In this document: piece after piece, positions 10,518 to 18,042 of the stretch
How positions within the stretch are numbered: the stretch's first letter is position 1
Layout: every line of letters begins with the position of its first letter
Assembly: GCF_024710845.1 (NCBI RefSeq)
Contig: NZ_JANJTZ010000034.1
Coordinates: forward strand, 36,878-100,877
Origin: Mesorhizobium sp.
GTDB lineage: Bacteria; Pseudomonadota; Alphaproteobacteria; Rhizobiales; Rhizobiaceae
Direction of reading: 5' to 3'
Length of the DNA stretch: 64,000 bases
Position numbers and translations under genes: made by a program
The notes under the pieces: generated by a model
The model's input: only the letters and a program-made list of their open reading frames with translations
Database searches by the model: none
What the model was told of the DNA's origin: nothing

Positions 10518-10925
10518 ATGCATTCGCTCGACCCGGTCCCGGCCGTCCGCCGCCTCGAGACCGACAATCCTGAAGTTTTCGCCATCGAGATTTCCGGCCA
10601 GGCGTCGTCCGCCGACGCGGAAAACATGTTCGGCCTGCTCGAGGGCGCCTATGCCCTGCACGACCGCATCGACGTGCTGGTGCGCGCGACGCGGTATGAA
10701 GGGGCGGACTGGGGCGAGATCGATCCCGACACTGTCGCCGAGGGCCGCAGGCGCGCCGAGCAATACGTGCGGCGCTGCGCCGTGGTCGGCGGACCGGACT
10801 GGACCGAACGCGTCGGCGGTTTCTTCTCCCGACCCGTCCCGGGCGACCTTCGCTATTTCAACGCGGAAGACGAGGCTGATGCCTGGGAGTGGCTCGGCGC
10901 CAGGGAGATCCCCGAGCGGATCTGA
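10518..10925 (+). CDS. STAS/SpoIIAA-like protein
   Basis: A 135-residue cytoplasmic protein resembling the SpoIIAA-like (STAS-fold) family found widely in proteobacteria. It shows an EIS/G-A strand near residue 25, a long amphipathic helix (ENMFGLLEGAYALHDRIDVLVR), a helix rich in charged residues (EGRRRAEQYVRRCAVVGG), and the family-typical FNAEDEADAWEWL near the C-terminus. The function of this family is unknown; anti-anti-sigma or lipid-binding roles have been suggested for STAS folds, but the phosphorylatable serine is not evident here. AGGGA precedes the ATG. The stop codon abuts that of the helicase gene on the other strand. Confidence 0.75.
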   Translation: MHSLDPVPAVRRLETDNPEVFAIEISGQASSADAENMFGLLEGAYALHDRIDVLVRATRYEGADWGEIDPDTVAEGRRRAEQYVRRCAVVGGPDWTERVGGFFSRPVPGDLRYFNAEDEADAWEWLGAREIPERI

Positions 10926-12053
10926 TCAGCGCACGATCGTAAGCCGCTTCGCCGCGCGGGTGATCGCCGTGTAGAGCCAGCGCTGGCGCGTTTCCTTGAA
11001 CGCCCAGCTCTCGTCGAACAGCACGACATTGTCCCACTGCGAGCCTTGAGCCTTGTGGACGGTCAGCGCGTAACCGTAGTCGAAATCGTCGAAACGCTTC
11101 TTGGTCGCCCACGGAATTTCGGTATCGGGATCCTCGAACTGCGCCTTCAGGAGCTTGATCTTGGCGACGCCGCGATCGGGATCATCCTCTTCCGGCGACA
11201 CCAGCAGATTGATGCCCAGCTTCACCGTCTCGCGCGAGGAGGTCATCACCTTCCACAGCGAGCCGTTGAGCAGGCCCTTGGCCGGATCGTTGCGCAGGCA
11301 GACCAGCTTGTCGCCCGCCTGCGGATAGGAAGCGGTGAAGCCTTTCAGCTCGCGCAGCCGCATGTTGTAGCGCTTGCGCGTCCGATTGGTCCCGACGAGC
11401 ACCTGATCCGCTTCGAGCACCAGGTCCTGCGTCACCCGGTCCTTGCCGATCACCTGCGCCGTGCCGTAGTCGCCATGCATGAACTCGCGTCCCTCGCGCA
11501 CGTCGAGCGCGAGGCGGATGATCGGGTTGTCCCGGGCCTGACGGTGGATTTCCGTCAGCAGATGGTCGGGCTCGTGCTCGGTGAAGAAGCCGCCTCCCGA
11601 GATCGGCGGCAGCTGCGCCGGATCGCCCAGCACCAGCACCGGCGTGCCGAAGGAGAGCAGGTCGCGGCCGAGTTGCTCGTCCACCATCGAGCATTCGTCG
11701 ATCACGACCAGCTTGGCCTTCGAGATCGGGCTCTGCCGGTTGAGCGAGAAGGTCGGCGACATCGACGTCTTACCGGTCACCTCGTCGGACACGCTCTCTT
11801 CGCCCTTGGGCCGGTAGATCAGCGAGTGGATCGTCCGCGCATTGGTCGCACCCTTCGAGCGCAGCACCTGCGCCGCCTTGCCGGTGAAGGCCGCGAACTG
11901 CACCTGGCCGTCGACATGCTCGGCGAAATGCCGCGCCAGCGTCGTCTTGCCCGTGCCGGCATAGCCGAACAGGCGGAACACCTGCGGCCGGCCGGCCTTC
12001 AGCCAGCGGTCGACAGCCACGAGCGCGGCATCCTGTTGGGGCGAGAAGTCCAT
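10926..12053 (-). CDS. RecD-like ATP-dependent DNA helicase (UvrD_C_2 type)
   Basis: A 375-residue SF1B helicase core. The Walker A motif GYAGTGKTT spans residues 30-38, the Walker B motif is VVIDECSMVD, motif III is VLVLGDPAQLPPI, and the C-terminal motif V-VI is YALTVHKAQGSQWDNVVLFDES then RWLYTAITRAAKRL. It is much shorter than RecD or RecD2, with no N-terminal regulatory domain, so it is the compact Pif1/RecD-like type common in rhizobia, often annotated as exodeoxyribonuclease V subunit alpha. No recB or recC partners are nearby, so it probably acts alone in DNA repair or phage-type processes. Convergent with the SpoIIAA-like gene. Confidence 0.88.
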   Translation of the reverse strand: MDFSPQQDAALVAVDRWLKAGRPQVFRLFGYAGTGKTTLARHFAEHVDGQVQFAAFTGKAAQVLRSKGATNARTIHSLIYRPKGEESVSDEVTGKTSMSPTFSLNRQSPISKAKLVVIDECSMVDEQLGRDLLSFGTPVLVLGDPAQLPPISGGGFFTEHEPDHLLTEIHRQARDNPIIRLALDVREGREFMHGDYGTAQVIGKDRVTQDLVLEADQVLVGTNRTRKRYNMRLRELKGFTASYPQAGDKLVCLRNDPAKGLLNGSLWKVMTSSRETVKLGINLLVSPEEDDPDRGVAKIKLLKAQFEDPDTEIPWATKKRFDDFDYGYALTVHKAQGSQWDNVVLFDESWAFKETRQRWLYTAITRAAKRLTIVR

Positions 12054-12105
12054 CAGTCTGACTGACAGGATTCGGCCGCGCGGCGCAAGGATTGAGAACC
12101 CGCCC

Positions 12106-12699
12106 CTAACCCAGCATCGGCACCAGTGTCACCGCCAGCAGCACGCCCATCGCGACGTTGAACCATTTGAGCCGCACCGGGTCGGCGAGGAAGCCGCGCA
12201 GCGCCACGCCGAACCCTGCCCAGGTAGAGACGCTCGGCACGTTGACCACGGCGAACGCTGCCGCGACCAGCAGCATGGTGAGGAACGGATGCTGCGGATT
12301 GGTGTAGACCGCCATTGCCGTCACCGCCATCACCCAGGCCTTCGGATTGACCCACTGGAACGCCGCCGCCTCGAGGAAGGTCATCGGCCGCGTGCCGGCC
12401 TTGCCTTCTCCCATCGACCGCGACATGGCGATCTTCCAGGCGAGGTAGAGAAGATAGGCCGCGCCCGCGATCTTCAGCGCCAGGTGCAATTGCGGATAGG
12501 CGGTCAGCACCGCGCCGAGACCGAGCCCGACGCCGATCAGCAGCGAGAAGAAGCCCGTCCCAATGCCCAGCATATGCGGGATCGTCCGCACGAAGCCGAA
12601 ATTCACGCCCGACGCGAGCAGCATCAGATTGTTCGGCCCGGGCGTGATCGACGTGACGAAGGCGAACACGACCAGCGCGAGGAACAGGTCGAGCGACAT
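12106..12699 (-). CDS. LysE/RhtB-family amino-acid exporter
   Basis: A 197-residue inner-membrane protein with about six transmembrane segments. The N-terminal LysE/RhtB signature SITPGPNNLMLLASG is clear, followed by GFVRTIPHMLGIGTGF and, in mid-protein, the family-typical FQWVNPKAWVMAVTAM. Family members export amino acids such as lysine, homoserine, threonine or branched-chain analogues. It sits 103 bp downstream of ilvH in the same direction but has its own candidate operator: a perfect 7-bp inverted repeat lies 27 bp upstream of its start. It may therefore be induced separately. The substrate cannot be fixed from sequence. Confidence 0.88.
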   Translation of the reverse strand: MSLDLFLALVVFAFVTSITPGPNNLMLLASGVNFGFVRTIPHMLGIGTGFFSLLIGVGLGLGAVLTAYPQLHLALKIAGAAYLLYLAWKIAMSRSMGEGKAGTRPMTFLEAAAFQWVNPKAWVMAVTAMAVYTNPQHPFLTMLLVAAAFAVVNVPSVSTWAGFGVALRGFLADPVRLKWFNVAMGVLLAVTLVPMLG

Positions 12700-12725
12700 T
12701 GGGGCGTTTCCGGGCGGTTGCTTTT

Positions 12726-12744
12726 ATGTCAGCTATACTGACAT
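12726..12744. promoter_or_regulatory. Candidate operator of the LysE exporter, ATGTCAG-N5-CTGACAT
   Basis: A perfect 19-bp palindrome with seven-base arms and a CTATA spacer, ending 27 bp upstream of the exporter start. The centre is A/T-rich and contains TATAC/GTATA, so it may overlap the -10 element. No regulator gene is adjacent, so the binding protein is unknown. Confidence 0.5.
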
Positions 12745-12802
12745 TTGTGGACGCGATATTAGTGGTCCAACGCTGGTCCGCCGTTGGCTCAGATGGAGGG
12801 GA

Positions 12803-13375
12803 TCACATCCCCTCCGGCCCGCGGTTCATCGCGGCGACGCCGGTGCGGCAGATCTCGATCAGCCCGAGCGGCTTCATGATGGCGATGAACTGGTCGATCT
12901 TCGAGCTCTTGCCGGTGATCTCGAAGATGAAATGCTCGGTGGTCGCGTCCGAAACCTTGGCGTGGAAGGCTTCCGCCAGCCGGAGCGCCTCGACCCGTTC
13001 CTCGCCCTTGCCCGCCACCTTCACCAGCGCCAGCTCGCGCTCCAGGGGCCTCTCCTGGCCGCGCTCGCGCGCCACCACCGTCAGGTCGACCACCCGGTGC
13101 ACCGGGACGATGCGCTCGAGTTGGTGCTTGATCTGCTCGAGCACATGCGGCGTGCCGCGCGTCTGGATGGTGATGCGCGAAAGGTGCTGCTCGTGCTCGG
13201 TCTCCGACACGGTCAGGCTGTCGATGTTGTAGGCGCGGCCGGAGAACAGGCCGATGACGCGCGCGAGCACCCCCGGCTCGTTGTCGACGAGCACCGAGAG
13301 CGTATGGCTCTCGGGCTGCGCCGTGTCCTTGGCGATGAAATAGGCGGAGCCGGTGGGCTGAAGCTGGGCGTTCAT
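12803..13375 (-). CDS. ilvH: Acetolactate synthase small (regulatory) subunit
   Basis: A 190-residue regulatory subunit of acetohydroxyacid synthase. It begins with an ACT domain (SHTLSVLVDNEPGVLARVIGLFSGRAYNIDSLTVS) that binds valine for feedback inhibition; a second ACT-like half follows (HFIFEITGKSSKIDQFIAIMKPLGLIEICRTG). It lies 52 bp after ilvB and is surely co-transcribed with it. The stop codon falls inside a perfect 9-bp inverted repeat (12795-12815), which could weakly terminate or stabilise the transcript but lacks a U tract. Confidence 0.97.
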   Translation of the reverse strand: MNAQLQPTGSAYFIAKDTAQPESHTLSVLVDNEPGVLARVIGLFSGRAYNIDSLTVSETEHEQHLSRITIQTRGTPHVLEQIKHQLERIVPVHRVVDLTVVARERGQERPLERELALVKVAGKGEERVEALRLAEAFHAKVSDATTEHFIFEITGKSSKIDQFIAIMKPLGLIEICRTGVAAMNRGPEGM

Positions 13376-13427
13376 GGATGAATCTCTCTCTGAAGCAGAA
13401 GGCGCAAGTCTCTGGGGAAGCTGGTGA

Positions 13428-15215
13428 TCACACCAGCTCCCTGCCCTTCGCGTCGATCGCGTTGGCCACCGCCTCGTCCGTCGCCTCGTCCGGCAACAGC
13501 ATCTCGTTGTGCGCCTTGCCCGACGGGATCATCGGGAAGCAGTTGGCGAGGTTGGCCACGCGGCAGTCGAAGATGACCGGCTTCTTCACGTCGATCATCT
13601 CCTGGATCGCGTCATCGAGCTTGCCCGGCTTGTCGCAACGGATGCCGTGCGCGCCGAAGGCCTGCGCCATCAATACGAAGTCCGGCATCGCCTCGGTGTA
13701 GGAATGCGACAGCCGGTTGCCGTGCAGCAGCTGCTGCCACTGCCGCACCATGCCCATGTACTGGTTGTTGAGGATGAAGATCTTGATCGGTGCGTTGTAC
13801 TGCACCGCGCAGCTCATCTCCTGCATCGTCATCTGCACCGAAGCGTCGCCGGCGATGTCGATGACGAGTGCGTCGGGATGCGCGATCTGGACGCCGAGCG
13901 CCGCCGGCAGGCCGTAGCCCATCGTGCCGAGGCCACCCGATGTCATCCAGCGGTTCGGCTTGTCGAAATGGAAGTGTTGCGCCGCCCACATCTGGTGCTG
14001 GCCGACTTCCGTCGTGATGTAGGTGTCGCGGCCCTTGGTCGCCTCGTAGAGGCGCTGGATCGCGTATTGCGGCATGATCACGTCGTCATTGTTCTTGAAC
14101 GCGAAAGAGTCGCGCGCGCGCCAGCGGGCGATCTGCTCCCACCAGGGATAGAGCTCCTTCTTGTCGGCCTTGGCGGTCGCCCGCCACAGCCGCACCATGT
14201 CCTCCAGCACGCGGCCGACATCGCCCATGATGCCGATCTCGGCATGCACGTTCTTGTTGATCGAGGACGGATCGATATCGATGTGGATCTTGCGCGAATT
14301 GGGCGAGAACGCGTTCAGCCGGCCGGTGATGCGGTCGTCGAAGCGCGCGCCGATGCACAGCATCACGTCGCAATCGTGCATCGCCATGTTGGCTTCGTAG
14401 GAGCCGTGCATGCCGAGCATGCCGAGCCAATTCTTGCCCGAGGCCGGATAGGCGCCGAGCCCCATCAGCGTCGAGGTGATCGGGAAGCCGGTCAGGTCGA
14501 CCAGTTCGCGCAGCAGATGGCTGGCCTCCGGACCCGAATTGATGACGCCGCCGCCGGAATAGATGATCGGCTTCTTCGCGGTCGACATCAGCGCCACCGC
14601 CGCCTTGATCTTCTCAAGGTCACCCTGCAGCTTCGGCTGATAGGAGGAGCGCGGCGCCGTCTGCGGCGGGGTGTAGATGCCTTTCGCGAACTGCACATCT
14701 TTCGGAATGTCGACCACGACGGGCCCCGGCCGGCCGGTCGTCGCCACGAGGAAGGCCTCGTGCAGGATGCGCGCCAGGTCGTTGACGTCCTTCACCAGCC
14801 AGTTGTGCTTGGTGCAGGGCCGCGTGATGCCGACCGTATCGCATTCCTGGAAGGCGTCGGAGCCGATCAGCGTGGTCGGCACCTGGCCGGTGAGGCAGAC
14901 CAGCGGGATCGAATCCATCAGCGCGTCCTGCAACGGCGTCACCGCGTTGGTGGCGCCGGGGCCGGAGGTGACGAGAAACACGCCGGGTTTGCCAGTCGAG
15001 CGCGCATAGCCTTCGGCGGCATGTCCTGCGCCCTGCTCGTGCCGCACCAGGATGTGCTCGATGTCGTCCTGCTGGAACAGTTCGTCGTAGATCGGAAGGA
15101 CGGCGCCGCCCGGATAGCCGAACAGGTGCTCGACCCCGTTGTCCCTGAGGGCCTGGACTACCATCTCCGCGCCCGTCATCTCGCGTCGTCCGGTTTCCTG
15201 CGTCGCCTTGTTCAT
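13428..15215 (-). CDS. ilvB: Acetolactate synthase large (catalytic) subunit
   Basis: A 595-residue thiamine-diphosphate enzyme that joins two pyruvates (or pyruvate and 2-oxobutyrate) in the first common step of branched-chain amino-acid synthesis. The ThDP-activating glutamate lies in the N-terminal FGYPGGAVLPIYDELFQ to LVRHEQGAGHAAEGYARSTG region. The ThDP/Mg motif is GDASVQMTMQEM...NNQYMGMV near residue 460-500. The middle FAD-binding domain is intact. Expression is controlled by the attenuator upstream (leader peptide at 15337-15390, terminator at 15281-15304). The ATG at 15215 has no strong ribosome site; a second ATG 12 codons later is a less likely alternative. Confidence 0.97.
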   Translation of the reverse strand: MNKATQETGRREMTGAEMVVQALRDNGVEHLFGYPGGAVLPIYDELFQQDDIEHILVRHEQGAGHAAEGYARSTGKPGVFLVTSGPGATNAVTPLQDALMDSIPLVCLTGQVPTTLIGSDAFQECDTVGITRPCTKHNWLVKDVNDLARILHEAFLVATTGRPGPVVVDIPKDVQFAKGIYTPPQTAPRSSYQPKLQGDLEKIKAAVALMSTAKKPIIYSGGGVINSGPEASHLLRELVDLTGFPITSTLMGLGAYPASGKNWLGMLGMHGSYEANMAMHDCDVMLCIGARFDDRITGRLNAFSPNSRKIHIDIDPSSINKNVHAEIGIMGDVGRVLEDMVRLWRATAKADKKELYPWWEQIARWRARDSFAFKNNDDVIMPQYAIQRLYEATKGRDTYITTEVGQHQMWAAQHFHFDKPNRWMTSGGLGTMGYGLPAALGVQIAHPDALVIDIAGDASVQMTMQEMSCAVQYNAPIKIFILNNQYMGMVRQWQQLLHGNRLSHSYTEAMPDFVLMAQAFGAHGIRCDKPGKLDDAIQEMIDVKKPVIFDCRVANLANCFPMIPSGKAHNEMLLPDEATDEAVANAIDAKGRELV

Positions 15216-15280
15216 GGTCGTCGTCCGTTCAATGTGCCGCTGCGGCGTGGTGGTGGTCGTTTATCGGTATCGGAGGCAAT

Positions 15281-15304
15281 AAAAAAGGCCCCCGGAAGGG
15301 AGCC
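15281..15304 (-). terminator. Attenuator terminator of the ilvBH operon
   Basis: On the minus strand a 7-bp stem GGCTCCC / GGGGGCC (one U-G pair) with a TTCC loop is followed directly by six T residues. It lies between the leader peptide and ilvB, as expected for a Rho-independent attenuator that stops transcription when charged Leu/Ile/Val tRNAs are plentiful. Confidence 0.85.
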
Positions 15305-15309
15305 TGCTT

Positions 15310-15359
15310 GGCGCATGGGGTGCTTTCGCCCGGCGGTTACACCGCCTTGCCCACGCGCC
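15310..15359 (-). promoter_or_regulatory. ilvBH leader RNA folding region (segments before the attenuator)
   Basis: On the minus strand GGCGCGTGGG (15350-15359, within the leader peptide codons) can pair with CCCATGCGCC (15310-15319) in a 10-bp stem with one G-U pair. This encloses a smaller hairpin, GGCGGT / ACCGCC, at 15332-15346 that covers the leader stop codon. A ribosome stalled at the Leu-Ile-Leu-Val-Val codons would sit just upstream of the first arm. The exact antiterminator pairing was not resolved by eye. Confidence 0.6.
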
Positions 15360-15390
15360 GACCTACTACGAGAATGAGTGTCTGGTTCAT
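15337..15390 (-). CDS. ilvL: ilvBH leader (attenuation) peptide
   Basis: A 17-codon reading frame, MNQTLILVVGRRVGKAV, between a strong promoter and a Rho-independent terminator. It contains a run of five branched-chain residues, Leu-Ile-Leu-Val-Val, two of them GTA valine codons, which are unusual in this high-GC genome. Ribosome stalling there when branched-chain aminoacyl-tRNAs are scarce would favour read-through into ilvB. The -10 element ends only 8 bases upstream of the ATG, so the message probably starts at or within a few bases of the start codon and is close to leaderless. Gene symbol by analogy with other ilv leaders. Confidence 0.85.
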   Translation of the reverse strand: MNQTLILVVGRRVGKAV

Positions 15391-15398
15391 CGGGCGGG

Positions 15399-15427
15399 AC
15401 CATAGAGTTCAGCGCCCCCTGCGTCAA
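15399..15427 (-). promoter_or_regulatory. Sigma-70 promoter of ilvL-ilvBH
   Basis: On the minus strand: -35 TTGACG (15422-15427), a 17-bp spacer, and -10 TATGGT (15399-15404). The predicted transcription start is around 15391-15393, one to three bases before the leader ATG at 15390. Confidence 0.75.
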
Positions 15428-15454
15428 TCGCCATTTCGCCGGCTCTCGACAAAC

Positions 15455-15480
15455 GAAAGGCTCCCGCGTGGGAGCCTTTC
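15455..15480. terminator. Terminator hairpin downstream of the DUF1236 gene
   Basis: A perfect 11-bp stem GAAAGGCTCCC / GGGAGCCTTTC with a GCGT loop, 25 bp beyond the stop of the minus-strand DUF1236 gene and upstream of the ilv promoter. The arm contains its own A/T run. It probably insulates the ilv promoter from read-through. Confidence 0.7.
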
Positions 15481-15504
15481 GAGCCGCATCTTACGACCGT
15501 CTGT

Positions 15505-15933
15505 TCAGCCGTTGATGTAGACGACCTCACGGGTCTGCTTCTTCACCACGACCGGGCCGCTGTCGACATAGACGTAGCCGAACTCCGGCGCGTCGGGGAT
15601 CTCGTGGATCACGACGGTCTGGGGAATGACCGTTCCGACGGCGACCTTCTCGTCGATCACCACCGGTTCCACCGGGTTGGCGATGACATACTCGCGTGCC
15701 GGCTCGGGCACTGACGTCGCCGCGCCGATCGCGGCACCCGCCACGCCACCGACCACGGCGCCGACAGGCCCGCCGACCACGGCACCCGCGGCCGCGCCTG
15801 TCACGGCGCCCGCGCCGGTCTCGAATTTCTGGTTCTCGACGTCCTGTGTCGTCTGCGACGGTGCCTCCTGGGCCAGAGCGCCGGTGGCAAAGACGCCGGC
15901 AAGAGCCGTCGTAACAATGAACTTCTTGAGCAT
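15505..15933 (-). CDS. DUF1236-type periplasmic protein
   Basis: A 142-residue exported protein. A signal peptide (MLKKFIVTTALAGVFATGALAQ) ends near residue 22. A Gly/Ala-rich hydrophobic stretch follows (AVTGAAAGAVVGGPVGAVVGGVAGAAIG), resembling a glycine-zipper membrane-associated helix. The C-terminal half (EYVIANPVEPVVIDEKVAVGTVIPQTVVIHEIPD to YVYVDSGPVVV) matches the DUF1236 repeat common in rhizobia. The start has a GAGGAGAA ribosome site. A longer in-frame extension upstream is spurious. A consensus EcfG promoter (GGAAC-N16-CGTT) precedes it, suggesting induction in the general stress response. The molecular function is unknown. Confidence 0.85.
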   Translation of the reverse strand: MLKKFIVTTALAGVFATGALAQEAPSQTTQDVENQKFETGAGAVTGAAAGAVVGGPVGAVVGGVAGAAIGAATSVPEPAREYVIANPVEPVVIDEKVAVGTVIPQTVVIHEIPDAPEFGYVYVDSGPVVVKKQTREVVYING

Positions 15934-15970
15934 TGGAATTCTCCTCGTATCTACGACCCCCTCTCCCGGA

Positions 15971-15995
15971 AACGCCTCGGGCGCGGTGCGGTTCC
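15971..15995 (-). promoter_or_regulatory. EcfG-type general stress promoter of the DUF1236 gene
   Basis: On the minus strand GGAAC (15991-15995), a 16-base spacer, and CGTTTC with its CGTT core at 15971-15974. This matches the alphaproteobacterial EcfG consensus. It lies about 38 bp upstream of the ATG at 15933. Confidence 0.75.
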
Positions 15996-16110
15996 CCGCG
16001 CTGGATCGGTTCGAATGCGACGCGGTTCGTTCACCCCTCGTCAACCAAGCGTCCTCACGCGGACTTAACCCCGTTCGTTTATGACGGGTCGGGGGAATAG
16101 GGGTGCCTTG

Positions 16111-17931
16111 ATGTTTGTCGACCGCGAAAGCGAAGGACCAGAACCTGGCGGGCAGATCGTCCGCGACGCGGCCCAGGAGGCGGCCCGCATCCTTGGACAT
16201 GTTATCCAGTGCGACGGCGCCCATGCGACGATCGCGACCACCGCAGCCGGCGGCAAGAGCCAGGAATCCGGCCAGTGGTCGGTCGGCAAGTTCATATCCA
16301 TCAGCTTGGCGACCACGCGCACGGTCGGTCTGGTGCACGACGTTCACATCGACGGCAGCTGGCACGAGGAAGGCGACAACCGCATGCTCGTGCATGTCGA
16401 CCTGATCGGAGAGGTCCGCGACGGCGAGGAAGGCGCGGCCCCGACCTTCGACCGCGGCATCGCCCAATACCCTCATATCGGCGCCATCGCCCACCGCATC
16501 AGGCAGCGCGACCTCGCCGCCATCTACGAGATCGGCGGCCACGACGCCGTCCCTATCGGCACTCTCTCGCAGGACGAAAGCGTCCTTGCGCACATCGCGA
16601 TGGGCCGCACGCTCAGCCGCCACTTCGCCGTGGTAGGGTCCACCGGCGTTGGCAAGTCGACCGCCGTGTCCCTGCTGCTGCACAAGGCGATCGAGAGCCG
16701 CCCGAACCTGCGCGTTCTGATCCTTGATCCGCACAACGAATTCGCCAGCGCCTTTCCCGACAAAGCGGTGACACTCGACTCCGACACGCTGGATCTGCCT
16801 TTCTGGATGTTCCGGCTCGAGGAACTCGTCGAAGTGCTCTATCTCGGCCGCGAACCGATCGTGGAAGAAGTCGAGCTTCTGCGCGATCTGATTCCGGCGG
16901 CGAAGGCCGAGCATCGCGGCACGGGCAACGTATCCCTGCGGCGCAGCGCAGAGGCCGGCGGAATTACCGCCGACACGCCGATCCCCTACCGCATGGCCGA
17001 CGTCATGCGCATCCTCGATGACCGCGTGGGCCTGCTAGACAGTAAGGACCTTCGGCCCGTCTACCGTTCCCTGCGTCAGCGGCTCGACAGCGCGATACGC
17101 GATCCGCGTTTTCGCTTCATGTTCGGCGCCCGTATCATCGAGGACAACATCACCTCGGCGATCGGCCGCATCTTCCGCATTCCCACTCAAGGCAAACCGG
17201 TGACGTGTTTCCATATGGCCGGCATGCCGTCCGAGGTGGTGAACTCGGTCTGCTCCGTGCTCGCTCGGCTCGCCTTCGATCTGACATTGTGGGGCAAGGG
17301 GCAGATCGAATTGCTCGTCCTGTGTGAAGAGGCGCACCGCTATATGCCGGTTGATCCGCGGATGGGTTTTGCGCCGACCCGGCATGCGCTTGCCCGCATC
17401 GCCAAGGAAGGCCGTAAATATGGCTGTTATCTCGGCGTCGTCACGCAGCGCCCGGGAGAGCTCGATCCGACGATCTTCTCGCAATGTTCGACCGTTTTCG
17501 CCATGCGCCTGCCCAACGAGCAGGACCAGGCGATCATCCGCTCCGCGATATCGGACGCCTCCGCGTCGGCGCTTTCCTTCCTGTCGTCCATGGGGCAGCG
17601 CGAGGCAATCGCCTTCGGCGACGGTGTCGCTGCGACTATGCGGATGAAATTCGAATTCCTCGACCGACGCTACATACCCGGTTCCGCCACGCGCGACCGC
17701 ACGGCGCCGGAAATCGAGGCGCCGGGCGATCTCGATCTCAATTCCATCGTCGAGCGGATGCGCAATGGCGGCCGCGATCCCTCCGCCGATGACGCCTGGT
17801 TTGGGCCGGTGACGCCCGCCGCTCCGGCAGCGGGCGGGCCCGAGCAGCGCCCGAGCCTGGCGCGTCTCTCGCCTTTCGTCGACGAGCCGATCCGCCAGGA
17901 GCGCCGGCCGGATGGAAGGTTGTTCGGGTAA
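16111..17931 (+). CDS. HerA-like hexameric DNA-pump ATPase (DUF87)
   Basis: A 606-residue P-loop ATPase of the HerA/FtsK superfamily. An N-terminal HAS-barrel-like beta domain (residues about 10-145) precedes Walker A GSTGVGKS (176-183), the HerA-typical ILDPHNEFA strand, Walker B LLVLCEEAHRYMP with the catalytic glutamate, and the arginine-finger region GRKYGCYLGVVTQRPGELDP. HerA usually works with the nuclease NurA in end resection; no nurA neighbour is present, as is common in proteobacteria. The ATG at 16111 is preferred, with AGGGG upstream; an upstream in-frame start is possible. The divergent neighbour is the DUF1236 gene. The C-terminal 60 residues are proline-rich and probably disordered. 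Confidence 0.87.
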   Translation: MFVDRESEGPEPGGQIVRDAAQEAARILGHVIQCDGAHATIATTAAGGKSQESGQWSVGKFISISLATTRTVGLVHDVHIDGSWHEEGDNRMLVHVDLIGEVRDGEEGAAPTFDRGIAQYPHIGAIAHRIRQRDLAAIYEIGGHDAVPIGTLSQDESVLAHIAMGRTLSRHFAVVGSTGVGKSTAVSLLLHKAIESRPNLRVLILDPHNEFASAFPDKAVTLDSDTLDLPFWMFRLEELVEVLYLGREPIVEEVELLRDLIPAAKAEHRGTGNVSLRRSAEAGGITADTPIPYRMADVMRILDDRVGLLDSKDLRPVYRSLRQRLDSAIRDPRFRFMFGARIIEDNITSAIGRIFRIPTQGKPVTCFHMAGMPSEVVNSVCSVLARLAFDLTLWGKGQIELLVLCEEAHRYMPVDPRMGFAPTRHALARIAKEGRKYGCYLGVVTQRPGELDPTIFSQCSTVFAMRLPNEQDQAIIRSAISDASASALSFLSSMGQREAIAFGDGVAATMRMKFEFLDRRYIPGSATRDRTAPEIEAPGDLDLNSIVERMRNGGRDPSADDAWFGPVTPAAPAAGGPEQRPSLARLSPFVDEPIRQERRPDGRLFG

Positions 17932-18009
17932 ATTTCGGAGCAGTTGGGCAGCAAGGCAGGAGGAAAGCAGTGCGGCGGGGCGGACCTCGCCTGCAAGTTG
18001 GCTTCCTTC

Positions 18010-18041
18010 TTCCCTACTGCCCTACTCCCCTACTTCCCTAT
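18010..18041 (+). repeat. Four-copy tandem octamer, T-N-CCCTAC
   Basis: Four direct octamers, TTCCCTAC, TGCCCTAC, TCCCCTAC and TTCCCTAT, lie head to tail just beyond the convergent HerA-like and diguanylate-cyclase genes. The last copy ends one base before the cyclase stop codon. It may be a slippage-prone repeat or part of a termination region; no function is established. Confidence 0.6.
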
Positions 18042-18042
18042 C

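Noticed and set aside
12795..12815. Perfect GGAGGGGAT/ATCCCCTCC hairpin at the ilvH stop codon as a terminator
   Set aside because: It lacks a T run on the minus strand, so it was not called as an intrinsic terminator; it may only stabilise the message.
13509..15377. A 622-codon open frame on the plus strand opposite ilvB
   Set aside because: It is antisense to a certain gene, shows biased composition (D, R, H, V rich) from high third-position GC, and has no motif or ribosome site.
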